Source: Bacteroidales bacterium (GTDB lineage Bacteria > Bacteroidota > Bacteroidia > Bacteroidales > Muribaculaceae). From it: a stretch of DNA of 34,442 nt. The notes below the pieces were generated by a model. It saw only the letters and a program-made list of their open reading frames with translations. It was not told the DNA's origin and searched no databases. Positions 7,670 through 15,620 of the stretch are shown piece after piece (positions within the stretch are counted from its first letter, which is position 1; each line of letters starts with the position of its first letter). The stretch lies in assembly GCA_020860515.1 (NCBI GenBank), contig JAJBUG010000081.1:1-34442 (forward strand). Reading direction: 5' to 3'. The translations under genes and the position numbers were made by a program.

Positions 7670-10222
7670 ATGACTCGTATGACGCTGAAACAAATTTTGA
7701 TTGCATTCACGATCCTTACTTCAGGATACGCTCAAGCAATCCCTAATGATTCAAACCCATCTGACTCTTTGACTACTGACACGTTACCGGCAGGAGCTGA
7801 GAAGCTTGGAGAAGTGACAGTAGTTACAAAGGTAGCCTACAACAGTGAAAAAGCTTTAGTGCGTGAGCAACGGCAAAGTGCTGTGGTGCAGTCGGGAATA
7901 TCTGCACGCCAGATTGAAAAGTCGCAGGACAAAGACGCCTCGGAGGCTATCCGCCGCATTCCTGGCATTTCGATTATTGATGACAAATATGTGATGGTAC
8001 GTGGCCTTTCACAACGTTATAACAACGTGTGGATAAACTCAGGAGCCGTGCCAAGCAGTGAAGCTGATAGTCGAGCTTTCTCATTCGATATCATCCCTGC
8101 GGGCCAAATCGAAAATATGGTGATTGTGAAAAGCCCATCGCCTGAATATCCTGCTGATTTCACTGGCGGATTCATCCTGCTAAAAACGAAGCAGACTGTA
8201 AAGCAACCACTTTTCAATATTTTGGCTTCGCTTGGAGTTAACACTCGCACCACTTTTCAGGACCTTTATCTTGGTGAAGGCGACCACAAAGAGTTAGGGG
8301 ATTTCAAATATTACAATGAGACAGCCATCGACCCAGTGGCAAGCGGCTTAGATAACAATTGGAAAATCAAACGACAGACCGCTATCCCGGAGATGAAAGC
8401 CACACTTAGCTATGGCAACACATGGCGCACCTACGATGGTACAGCTCTTGGCCTCATTGCTGCTGTGAATTTCACAAATGGTTACAAGCGACTGACCAAT
8501 ATGGAAAATTCGCTCTTTGGCCCTTATGATGTAAGCAACAACAAGCCTATCTATCTGCGAAGAGCAATTGACGACCAATACAGTCATGACCAACGCCTTG
8601 GAGCCATGCTCAATATGTCGCTTCGTCCTCATGGTGGTGACAACTATTATGAGTGGAACAATATCCTCAATGTTCTCACCAAGAATCGCTTCACCGAGCG
8701 CTGGGGCATAAATGCGCAGCCTGACAGCATCAATAACTTGGAGTATTACTATAGTAAACGACTTACCTATAACACCCAGCTTAATGGCCACCATGAGTGG
8801 GTAGATAATCAGTTGGAATGGAGCGGAGGTTACTCTTATGGCACTCGAAAGATGCCTGATCGAAGAATGATAGAGCGTACCGACCGCACCGATGCAACAA
8901 TGGGTATCTACCGCATCAGTCGTGAATACACCGACCTCAATGAACATATCGCTTCGCTTGCGGCCAATTACAAGCACCTTTTCGAGCAAGACACATATCA
9001 ACTGACTTTGCTGGGTGGGGCCTATGGTGAATATCGTTCTCGTGATTATCGAGCTCGCGAACTGCAATATGGCTGGCTCCCTGACAATACACTGCCCTCT
9101 GGCTGGATTTTCAACCCTGATGTCCCAGGCAGTGTGTTGATAGATGAAAATTATGGTCCCGACAAATTATTTGTATATGAAGAGGTAAATTGGATTAATA
9201 GTTATAAGGCTCACCAGTCGATGGCAGCTGGGTATATAGCAGCTCATTTGGAATGGCAAAACCTTCGACTTCACGCTGGTGTGCGCTATGAAGATTGCGC
9301 CCAGACCCTAAAGCAAAACACTCGGCAATACGAGCAAAGCTTACAAAACACCACCTATCATTACCGTGATTTCTTCCCCTCGGTGAATGTGGTGTGGATG
9401 CTTGCTAATGACCACCAATTGAGAGCTGCTTATGGCCGTTCGGTCAATCGCCCAGAATTCCGAGAACTGTCTCCATCTGTTTTCTATGACTTTGACCTTG
9501 GCAGCAGCGTGATGGGTAACTACGACTTAAAAGCAGCTTATATCGATAATGTGGATTTGAGATATGAATGGTATCCACGCAGTGGCGAACAAATCTCAGT
9601 TGCTCTCTTCTATAAACATTTCAAGAATCCAATCGAATGGACTTATACAGTGGCTGGAGGCACCGACCTTGTATATTCCTACATAAATGCAAAGGGTGCC
9701 AACAATTATGGAGTGGAGGTGGATATTCGCAAAAGCCTTGATTTCATTGGTATGAATGCTTGGTCGCTCTCGTGCAACGCTTCTTGGATTCATAGCCGAG
9801 TAACCTTTGAAGAAGGCACCAACAATATTGACCGACCAATGCAAGGTCAATCTCCTTATCTTATCAATGCTGGCCTGTTTTTTAACCCCGAACGCGGAGG
9901 TTGGAGCGCAAGCATCCTCTACAACATAATTGGCAAGCGCATTATTGGTGTAGGCAATCGCTATGGCAATGCCAGCGACGGCTCCGCTCGCACAATCCCC
10001 AACGCTTATGAGATGCCACGGCATGCCATCGACCTGTCATTGGGCAAGAAATGGAGCCATTGGCAAGCTCGACTTGCAGTGCGCGACCTCTTGGCTCAAG
10101 CTTATGTATTCAAACAATATGAAGATGTCACCATCGATGGCGCAACAAAAACAATCAGTGAAACTAACCGCCGGTATCGTCCCGGCACTAACATCTATAT
10201 AACTTTAAGCTATGAATTTTAA
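7670..10222 (+). CDS. TonB-dependent outer-membrane receptor
   Basis: Outer-membrane active transporter of 850 residues driven by the TonB-ExbBD system. The chosen ATG gives a signal peptide ending GYAQA; a TTG in frame at 7649 would add seven residues and is less likely. The plug domain follows: LGEVTVVTK, then IPGISIIDD, YVMVRGLSQRYN and the SPSPEYPADFTGGFI segment. After it comes a long aromatic-rich barrel with paired strands and a terminal strand ending in aromatic YEF. No carboxypeptidase-like N-terminal extension is present, so it is not a standard SusC. The downstream lipoprotein start lies 11 bases inside this gene, pointing to translational coupling and a shared task. The substrate is unknown; neither a SusD nor a sigma/anti-sigma pair is adjacent. 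Confidence 0.93.
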   Translation: MTRMTLKQILIAFTILTSGYAQAIPNDSNPSDSLTTDTLPAGAEKLGEVTVVTKVAYNSEKALVREQRQSAVVQSGISARQIEKSQDKDASEAIRRIPGISIIDDKYVMVRGLSQRYNNVWINSGAVPSSEADSRAFSFDIIPAGQIENMVIVKSPSPEYPADFTGGFILLKTKQTVKQPLFNILASLGVNTRTTFQDLYLGEGDHKELGDFKYYNETAIDPVASGLDNNWKIKRQTAIPEMKATLSYGNTWRTYDGTALGLIAAVNFTNGYKRLTNMENSLFGPYDVSNNKPIYLRRAIDDQYSHDQRLGAMLNMSLRPHGGDNYYEWNNILNVLTKNRFTERWGINAQPDSINNLEYYYSKRLTYNTQLNGHHEWVDNQLEWSGGYSYGTRKMPDRRMIERTDRTDATMGIYRISREYTDLNEHIASLAANYKHLFEQDTYQLTLLGGAYGEYRSRDYRARELQYGWLPDNTLPSGWIFNPDVPGSVLIDENYGPDKLFVYEEVNWINSYKAHQSMAAGYIAAHLEWQNLRLHAGVRYEDCAQTLKQNTRQYEQSLQNTTYHYRDFFPSVNVVWMLANDHQLRAAYGRSVNRPEFRELSPSVFYDFDLGSSVMGNYDLKAAYIDNVDLRYEWYPRSGEQISVALFYKHFKNPIEWTYTVAGGTDLVYSYINAKGANNYGVEVDIRKSLDFIGMNAWSLSCNASWIHSRVTFEEGTNNIDRPMQGQSPYLINAGLFFNPERGGWSASILYNIIGKRIIGVGNRYGNASDGSARTIPNAYEMPRHAIDLSLGKKWSHWQARLAVRDLLAQAYVFKQYEDVTIDGATKTISETNRRYRPGTNIYITLSYEF

Positions 10223-11705
10223 GATGAAATTCGCATCTGCGGCTTGGCTCGCAATGAGCCTCGCAGCTGGCTCGATGATCTGCTCATGCTCAAGTAGCGA
10301 CGACAACGACGAGCCCAACAATCCTGTGAACCAAGAACCCGAAGTTACCTACAAGGGTAATGTGGCTTACAGCGACGGCATTCTCTTCGAAGATGGCACT
10401 CAGCTCGGCAATGGCACTCAGAACTTCCACTTCACTGGTGATGTGACTCTCACCAAGGGCACTTACACGCTCAAGGGCTGGGTGTATGTTGACGAGGGAG
10501 CCAAGCTCTATATCCCAGCTGGCACCATCATCAAGGGTGACAAGCAGACCATGGCAGCTCTCATCATTGAGCCTGGTGGCTATTGTGAAATGCGAGGAAC
10601 GGCATCAGAACCCATCGTGATGACCTCGGCGCAGGCTGCTGGCCAGCGTAAACCGGGCGACTGGGGAGGTCTTATTATCTGCGGCAAGGGTCTTAATAAT
10701 CAGACCACACAGCAAATCGAAGGTGGGCCTACTACTATCCATGGAGGCAGCAATGAGGCTGATAATTCGGGCATCTACCAATACATCCGCGTAGAGTTTG
10801 CTGGCTATCCCTTTGAAACCGACAAGGAAATCAACGGCATCACCTTCGGTTCGGTTGGTTCAGGCACCACCGTTGACCACCTGCAAGTTTCCTATTCTAA
10901 TGACGACTCTTTCGAGTGGTTTGGCGGTTCGGTCAACTGCTCTTATTTGGTAGCTTATAAGGGCTGGGATGATGAGTTTGACACCGACAATGGCTTCAGC
11001 GGCACAGTGCAATACTGCCTCTCAATCCGCGACCCGCGCATTGCCGACACCAGCCAGAGCAACGGCTTTGAAAGCGACAACAATGCCAGCGGAGCTGAAA
11101 CCACGCCTTTCACTACAGCCACATTCAAGAACGTGACATTCATTGGGCCGATGACTGATGCTAACACCGACTTTGTCAATTCTTCTGACTATATTACGGC
11201 TGGTTCGGTTTACCCCAACAATGGTTCTAAGCTCGGCAAGTTCCAGGCAGCAATGCAGATTCGCCGCAGTAGCCAGCTCAATTGCAAGAATATTTTGGCC
11301 ATCGGCTATCCCATCGGCATCATAGTTGACGGAGAAAAAGGCAATACCGTTGGCTACGCCAACTCAGGCTTATTCTCAGTCGATAACGTATGGTTTGCAA
11401 ATATGGGGGTTATCGGCAGCGACAAGAACAAGGAATACGAAGACTACCTCTACGACTACTCCACTGGCACCGAAGATCCTACCCAGGAGTCATTCTCACA
11501 CACTTGGTTCCTCTCGAATCCCAACAACAAAGTTGTAGAAGAATCCTTGCTGGGCTTGGTTGATATCTGCAATGCTGGTCAAAAATTCGCCACCTCTACT
11601 ACCCTTAGCGACGGCAATGGTGGTTACATCGGAGCTTTCAAAGACTCATCCGACAACTGGCTCTCAGGCTGGACCAACTTCGACCCCCAAAACACTGCCT
11701 ACTAA
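10212..11705 (+). CDS. Surface lipoprotein partner of the TonB receptor
   Basis: Lipoprotein of 497 residues. The signal peptide ends in a lipobox-like ICSC with Cys26 as the likely lipidated residue, followed by serines and an acidic stretch (SDDNDE) resembling the Bacteroidetes surface-export signal. The mature part is rich in short beta strands, glycine and asparagine, with segments such as GDWGGLIICGKG, VGSGTTVDHLQVSYSNDDSFEWFGG and DDEFDTDNGFSG, suggesting a right-handed beta helix. I know this type as a frequent uncharacterised neighbour of TonB receptors in Bacteroidetes. Its gene overlaps the receptor gene by 11 bases. The last 218 bases are repeated exactly at 15230-15447. Function is probably ligand capture at the cell surface, by analogy only. 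Confidence 0.85.
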   Translation: MNFKMKFASAAWLAMSLAAGSMICSCSSSDDNDEPNNPVNQEPEVTYKGNVAYSDGILFEDGTQLGNGTQNFHFTGDVTLTKGTYTLKGWVYVDEGAKLYIPAGTIIKGDKQTMAALIIEPGGYCEMRGTASEPIVMTSAQAAGQRKPGDWGGLIICGKGLNNQTTQQIEGGPTTIHGGSNEADNSGIYQYIRVEFAGYPFETDKEINGITFGSVGSGTTVDHLQVSYSNDDSFEWFGGSVNCSYLVAYKGWDDEFDTDNGFSGTVQYCLSIRDPRIADTSQSNGFESDNNASGAETTPFTTATFKNVTFIGPMTDANTDFVNSSDYITAGSVYPNNGSKLGKFQAAMQIRRSSQLNCKNILAIGYPIGIIVDGEKGNTVGYANSGLFSVDNVWFANMGVIGSDKNKEYEDYLYDYSTGTEDPTQESFSHTWFLSNPNNKVVEESLLGLVDICNAGQKFATSTTLSDGNGGYIGAFKDSSDNWLSGWTNFDPQNTAY

Positions 11706-11730
11706 CATTTTATATTATTTCAAGATTGGC

Positions 11731-11795
11731 GTGTCATAATGCACTCTCGTCACGGAATCCCGTAGGGATTCAGTGGTATGGTTCCATTATGACAC
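11731..11795. repeat. Nested intergenic hairpin
   Basis: Outer arms GTGTCATAATG (11731-11741) and CATTATGACAC (11785-11795) enclose an inner hairpin GAATCCC-GTA-GGGATTC (11755-11771). The motif TCTCGTCACGGA at 11745-11756 is shared with the 5153-5187 hairpin. The inner core resembles the CCCGTAGGG core of the repeats at the window start. It follows the lipoprotein stop and may end that transcript, though no T-run is present. Confidence 0.7.
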
Positions 11796-11830
11796 ATCCA
11801 CATTCATTTAAGTATTGCAAATTTGTTTTA

Positions 11831-11862
11831 TTTGGTAAGGTGAAAAAAAAGTGTTAACTTTG
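11831..11862 (+). promoter_or_regulatory. Promoter of the left AAA/PD-(D/E)XK gene
   Basis: -33 TTTG (11831-11834), a 20-base spacer and -7 TAACTTTG (11855-11862). The start codon at 11879 follows an unusually good Shine-Dalgarno AAGGAG at 11867-11872, rare in this window. The transcript leader would be only about ten bases. Confidence 0.75.
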
Positions 11863-11878
11863 CAAAAAGGAGAATCAG

Positions 11879-13471
11879 ATGACACAGAGATTAAAATACC
11901 CCATAGGAATACAATCCTTCCCTAAGATTAGGGAGGGAAATTATGTGTACGTTGACAAAACTGCCGACATCTATAATCTTGTGACGTACGGGGCGGAGAG
12001 TGTATTTCTTAGCCGCCCGCGCCGTTTTGGAAAGAGTTTGCTTGTAAGCACCCTAAAAGCGTATTTCGAAGGACGAAAAGAGCTTTTTGAAGGTCTTGAA
12101 ATCGGCAAGTTAGAAACCAAATGGGAGAAACACCCTGTAATGTTGATAAGCCTTGCCGGATTCAAAGGAGAAAGTGTGGAAAACCTACAAGAATATCTTG
12201 ATCTACTTCTAAAAAAATACGAGAAAGAATACAATGTAAGCATGGAGACTACCTCTCCTGGGACACGTCTAATCTCAATAATTGAAACGATGCACGAAAC
12301 TACAGGTCAAAAGCCTGTTGTTTTGATTGACGAGTATGATTCTCCTTTGCTCAATGTGATTGATGACGCATCATTGCTCGACAAAATGCACAATGCCTTG
12401 CAGGCCTTTTATGCACCATTAAAAGACTTAGGTGAGATTCTACGATTTATTTTTATAACTGGAATCACAAAATTCTCACAAGTCAGCATTTTCAGCACTC
12501 TTAACAATATCGACAATGTAAGTTTGTTCGACGAATGTTCTTCAATCTGTGGAATAACAGTAGAAGAGATGATGAGCCAGATGGAGCCAGGAGTAGAGGC
12601 CTTAGCTGAGACTTATGGGATAAGTCTCGAAAATGCGGTGGAAAAACTCAAGGAATACTATGATGGATACAAGTTCAGTAAGAATTCTCCAGAAATACTG
12701 AACCCATTCAGTTTGGTGAAATGTTTTCAATGGAAAGAGTTCAAAGAGTTCTGGTTTGAGTCAGGCACGCCATCTTATCTTAGAAAGATGCTTAAGAAAT
12801 ATAAAATTAAGCCTTCTAATATTGGTGGATTCGAAGCAAGAGCTATTGACTTTGACACTCCTACAGAGAGTTTAACCAATATTGTGCCTCTCCTTTATCA
12901 AAGCGGCTACCTTACTATTAAAGGTTATGACCCATTGTCAGAAAAATACTTTCTTGATATCCCTAATAAGGAAGTTCGTGTAGGCCTAATGGATCAAATG
13001 CTGCCAAATTATATAATGGATCCAGGCATGACTCGCAATGAGATTGCGGATATGATTAGGCTAATTTCAGCAGGGAAAATCAAGGAGTCTTTGGCAAGCC
13101 TCAAACAGTTCTTTGCAAGCGTGCCCTACTGCGACAATATCAATTATGAGGGGCATTGGCAGCAGATGCTCTATGTCGTTTTTTCTTTATTTGGAGCCTA
13201 TGCCGATGTAGAGGTGCGTACTAAAGATGGCCGAGTAGATATGGCTATGATTTACAAGAGCACACTATATCTCTGGGAAATAAAGATAGACAGTGATGCC
13301 AAGATAGCCCTTCGACAAATACAAGAGAAAGGCTATGCTCCGCGTTTTCAACGTCTTGGTCTTCCGATAGTGAAAATCGGTATCAACTTCTCCACCAAAG
13401 ACCGCACCATTATTGACTATCGCACATCTACCAAAGCCTGCGGTGCCGACAAAACTACAAAAATTACATAA
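11879..13471 (+). CDS. AAA-ATPase_like / PDDEXK_9 protein, copy 1
   Basis: 530-residue cytoplasmic protein of a family greatly expanded in Bacteroidetes, with no agreed cellular function. The N-terminal ATPase-like part has a degenerate P-loop (RPRRFGKS, Gly51-Lys52) and a Walker B at 147-154 (VVLIDEYD). FIFITGITKFSQVS follows, typical of the family. The C-terminus from about 439 is a restriction-type nuclease fold: Asp454 in GRVDMAM and Glu467-x-Lys469 in LWEIKID match D-(D/E)xK. All key residues look intact. A second copy at 15621-17189 is about 94% identical by eye, and the first 75 codons are identical at DNA level. The last 14 residues differ from copy 2 and seem to come from different downstream DNA. 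Nuclease activity is inferred from the motif alone. Confidence 0.88.
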   Translation: MTQRLKYPIGIQSFPKIREGNYVYVDKTADIYNLVTYGAESVFLSRPRRFGKSLLVSTLKAYFEGRKELFEGLEIGKLETKWEKHPVMLISLAGFKGESVENLQEYLDLLLKKYEKEYNVSMETTSPGTRLISIIETMHETTGQKPVVLIDEYDSPLLNVIDDASLLDKMHNALQAFYAPLKDLGEILRFIFITGITKFSQVSIFSTLNNIDNVSLFDECSSICGITVEEMMSQMEPGVEALAETYGISLENAVEKLKEYYDGYKFSKNSPEILNPFSLVKCFQWKEFKEFWFESGTPSYLRKMLKKYKIKPSNIGGFEARAIDFDTPTESLTNIVPLLYQSGYLTIKGYDPLSEKYFLDIPNKEVRVGLMDQMLPNYIMDPGMTRNEIADMIRLISAGKIKESLASLKQFFASVPYCDNINYEGHWQQMLYVVFSLFGAYADVEVRTKDGRVDMAMIYKSTLYLWEIKIDSDAKIALRQIQEKGYAPRFQRLGLPIVKIGINFSTKDRTIIDYRTSTKACGADKTTKIT

Positions 13472-13538
13472 ACACAAAATTTTGTTTTTCTGTAGTGTTC
13501 TGATCCGTAGATTTTTCTAATGACTTTGAATACGCAGT

Positions 13539-14738
13539 TTAATACAACATCCCGAACAGCCAAATAGGTATTTTGTTGGCAAAGCCAATTTCAATGTTGT
13601 CACGCACGACATAGCTTGCAGGGAAGTCTTTCACCTGAGTGTGTTTCTTATTGGGTCCTCCCACTTCAAATGTTGTGCCATCCGGAAGGCTCAAATCACC
13701 CTTGGTAGGCATAGTAATAGCTCCGAATCTTGACATCTGTGATGCAAAGAATGTTTCCCGCATTGTGCCAGCATCAAAGCTATCGGATAAGGCATACATT
13801 ATGTTGGTGTTATCAAAGAGGATCTTCTCTGGTTTGGCAAGAGCTTTAATATCACCCTCTTTTTCGAAGAATCTACGGATTAGACCCCCTTTTTGCATTA
13901 AGTCAAGCAATTTGAGAAGTACTGCTCTCGAAATTTCTAATTTCCGACAGAGGTCTGTAATATTTAGAGTATAAGGGCTTTGCTGAGCGAGACACATTAA
14001 AAGCCGCTTAGCTTTATATACTGAGTCGTATTCTAAATTACCTACGGTCGGTATTTCGTTTTCAATAACTGCTGTTATCACACGAGATAGGCGTTCGGTG
14101 AATCCAATTAAGTCTTCTCTATAAAATGGATAGTACCCGTTCATAATGTATCTTTCAAAATAGGGAAGGACTTTAACCTCTTTGGTTATCTTAGAAGATA
14201 TTTGAATATGTTTGGTGAGAACATCTTCTAATGTGAGGAGTGGGATATTTTTTACCCCTTCCAAAGTCAAATACTCACGAAATGACAATCCCATCAACAA
14301 GTATTGCCGACATCTACGCGACAAATCTGCAATAGTAGTATCTGAGAGGTTAAGTAAAGAAGAACCTGTTACAACTATATTGATAGTAGGGTACAGGTCA
14401 TAGATATTCTTTACTTCTCGAATCCATCCTTCATACTTATGTACTTCATCAAGGAAAAGGTATTTTCCACCGTGAGTATAGAAGTATTCGGTAAGGTCAA
14501 GCAAGGAATGTTTGGCAAACCATATATGGTCTAACGTAACATACAATGCCTGGGCATCATTGGAGAGATGCTCTTTAATGTGTTGTTTAATAAGAGTAGT
14601 TTTGCCTACACCTTTAGCTCCCTTTATCACAATCAGTCGATTATTCCAATCAATTTGGTCGTAAAGGTATCTTTTAAATTTAGTATCCACTTCCTCTACT
14701 ATTCGAGCAGAGTATTGATATAACAATTCTATATCCAT
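13539..14738 (-). CDS. AAA ATPase with DUF4143 domain
   Basis: 399-residue cytoplasmic ATP-binding protein (AAA_14 plus DUF4143). The Walker A motif GAKGVGKTT lies near residues 39-47, Walker B LFLDEVHKYEGW near 93-104, and a sensor-like VVTGSS follows. A winged-helix-like segment (ITDLCRKLEISRAVLLKLLDLM) lies about 250-275, and the C-terminal DUF4143 part (FEVGGPNKKHTQV) corresponds to a PD-(D/E)XK-like fold in the family. It is convergent with copy 1 of the AAA/PD-(D/E)XK gene. The matching position in the right-hand duplicate holds an unrelated AIM24 gene, so it was gained or exchanged after the duplication. A 32-bp repeat array lies just upstream of its promoter region. Function in the cell is unknown. 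Confidence 0.88.
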   Translation of the reverse strand: MDIELLYQYSARIVEEVDTKFKRYLYDQIDWNNRLIVIKGAKGVGKTTLIKQHIKEHLSNDAQALYVTLDHIWFAKHSLLDLTEYFYTHGGKYLFLDEVHKYEGWIREVKNIYDLYPTINIVVTGSSLLNLSDTTIADLSRRCRQYLLMGLSFREYLTLEGVKNIPLLTLEDVLTKHIQISSKITKEVKVLPYFERYIMNGYYPFYREDLIGFTERLSRVITAVIENEIPTVGNLEYDSVYKAKRLLMCLAQQSPYTLNITDLCRKLEISRAVLLKLLDLMQKGGLIRRFFEKEGDIKALAKPEKILFDNTNIMYALSDSFDAGTMRETFFASQMSRFGAITMPTKGDLSLPDGTTFEVGGPNKKHTQVKDFPASYVVRDNIEIGFANKIPIWLFGMLY

Positions 14739-14761
14739 ACGATAAATGTTTAATTCTGGTG

Positions 14762-14769
14762 CAAAGATA
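14762..14769 (-). promoter_or_regulatory. -7 element of the DUF4143 ATPase gene
   Basis: TATCTTTG on the minus strand, 23 bases before the start at 14738. At the expected -33 distance there is no TTG; the first 32-bp repeat unit (from 14778) occupies that place, so the array may substitute for or control the upstream half of the promoter. Confidence 0.5.
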
Positions 14770-14777
14770 CGAAATTT

Positions 14778-14955
14778 TTACATTCAAATGTAAGAAAATC
14801 GTAAAAATCTTACATTCAAATGTAAGAAAATCGTAAAAATCTTACATTCAAATGTAAGAAAATCGTAAAAATCTTACATTTGAATGTAAGAAAATCACAA
14901 AAATCTTACATTTGAATGTAAAAAAATCACAAAAATCTTACATTTGAATGTAAGA
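14778..14955. repeat. Six-unit 32-bp palindromic tandem array
   Basis: The string TTACATT starts at 14778, 14810, 14842, 14874, 14906 and 14938, exactly 32 bases apart. Each unit carries an inverted repeat CTTACATT-NN-AATGTAAG (one end base differs in the first unit and the fifth) and a 14-base A-rich linker. The central pair is CA in the first three units and TG in the last three; the linker carries TCGTA after the first three and TCACA after the next two. It sits between the ATPase gene and a truncated exonuclease copy. Confidence 0.9.
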
Positions 14956-14992
14956 TTTTGATTTGGGACTTATAGTTATGATAAGGTTGGAA

Positions 14993-15229
14993 TTAAGTTA
15001 GGTCTTCGAGTTCGCGGAGGTAGAGGCGTGCGCACATTTCGGCATCATTTCCAGCGCGGTGATGAGTGCCCTCGGGGATGCCAAGTTGGGCGCAGAGATG
15101 CCCTAACTTGTTGCAGCTGAAAGCATAGGTGCGACGAGCACGACGAAGCGAGCAATCCCATCGCAGGGCAGGGAGATGCACATTGTAAAATTTGGCAGCT
15201 TGATTGAGGCATCCTCGGTCGAATCCAGC
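14993..15229 (-). pseudogene. Truncated DnaQ-like exonuclease, 3' part only
   Basis: This is the C-terminal part (from Ala94 onward) of the exonuclease encoded intact at 17931-18446, about 93% identical at DNA level by eye. It lacks the first exonuclease motif (Asp11, Glu13) and Asn93, and its end joins directly to a copy of the lipoprotein gene's 3' end at 15230, so it cannot make an active enzyme. The HRAGDDA motif has changed to HRAGNDA. An in-frame ATG at 15241 within the foreign sequence would give 82 residues, but the product would have no active site. Confidence 0.9.
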
Positions 15230-15447
15230 AGTCATTCTCACACACTTGGTTCCTCTCGAATCCCAACAACAAAGTTGTAGAAGAATCCTTGCTGGGCTTG
15301 GTTGATATCTGCAATGCTGGTCAAAAATTCGCCACCTCTACTACCCTTAGCGACGGCAATGGTGGTTACATCGGAGCTTTCAAAGACTCATCCGACAACT
15401 GGCTCTCAGGCTGGACCAACTTCGACCCCCAAAACACTGCCTACTAA
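15230..15447 (+). pseudogene. 3' fragment of the surface lipoprotein gene
   Basis: Exact copy of 11488-11705, the last 71 codons and stop of the lipoprotein gene. No start, signal peptide or upstream part is present. It was carried along with the duplicated AAA/PD-(D/E)XK gene and marks the left end of the right-hand duplicate. Confidence 0.92.
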
Positions 15448-15472
15448 CATTTTATATTATTTCAAGATTGGC

Positions 15473-15537
15473 GTGTCATAATGCACTCTCGTCACGGAAT
15501 CCCGTAGGGATTCAGTGGTATGGTTCCATTATGACAC
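15473..15537. repeat. Nested intergenic hairpin, second copy
   Basis: Exact copy of the hairpin at 11731-11795, including the GAATCCC-GTA-GGGATTC inner stem and the TCTCGTCACGGA motif. Confidence 0.7.
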
Positions 15538-15572
15538 ATCCACATTCATTTAAGTATTGCAAATTTGTTTTA

Positions 15573-15604
15573 TTTGGTAAGGTGAAAAAAAAGTGTTAAC
15601 TTTG
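15573..15604 (+). promoter_or_regulatory. Promoter of the right AAA/PD-(D/E)XK gene
   Basis: Exact copy of the promoter at 11831-11862 (TTTG, 20-base spacer, TAACTTTG), followed by the same AAGGAG six bases before the ATG at 15621. Both duplicate genes should therefore be expressed at similar levels. Confidence 0.75.
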
Positions 15605-15620
15605 CAAAAAGGAGAATCAG

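Larger units (their letters stand above)
11488..12103 (+). repeat. 616-bp perfect direct repeat, left copy
   Basis: Every base from 11488 to 12103 matches 15230 to 15845 (offset 3742) as read by eye. The block covers the last 218 bases of the lipoprotein gene, the intergenic hairpin, promoter and ribosome-binding site, and the first 75 codons of the AAA/PD-(D/E)XK gene. Gapless but diverged similarity continues to about 13433/17175, including a second identical block at 12872-13059. Confidence 0.9.

Noticed and set aside
7007..7710. Minus-strand frames over the alcohol dehydrogenase 3' end and the palindrome
   Set aside because: They read through the 32-bp inverted repeat and the antisense strand of a certain gene; repeated tails are a by-product of the palindrome.
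8348..9067. Minus-strand open frame of 239 codons inside the TonB receptor gene
   Set aside because: Antisense shadow of a well-supported receptor gene; no domain features.
14778..14955. CRISPR array
   Set aside because: The period is regular, but the intervals between palindromes are also nearly identical; there are no unique spacers and no cas genes.
14993..15241. Functional short exonuclease from the ATG at 15241
   Set aside because: It would lack motif I and the catalytic Asp/Glu pair; its first residues come from the joined lipoprotein fragment.
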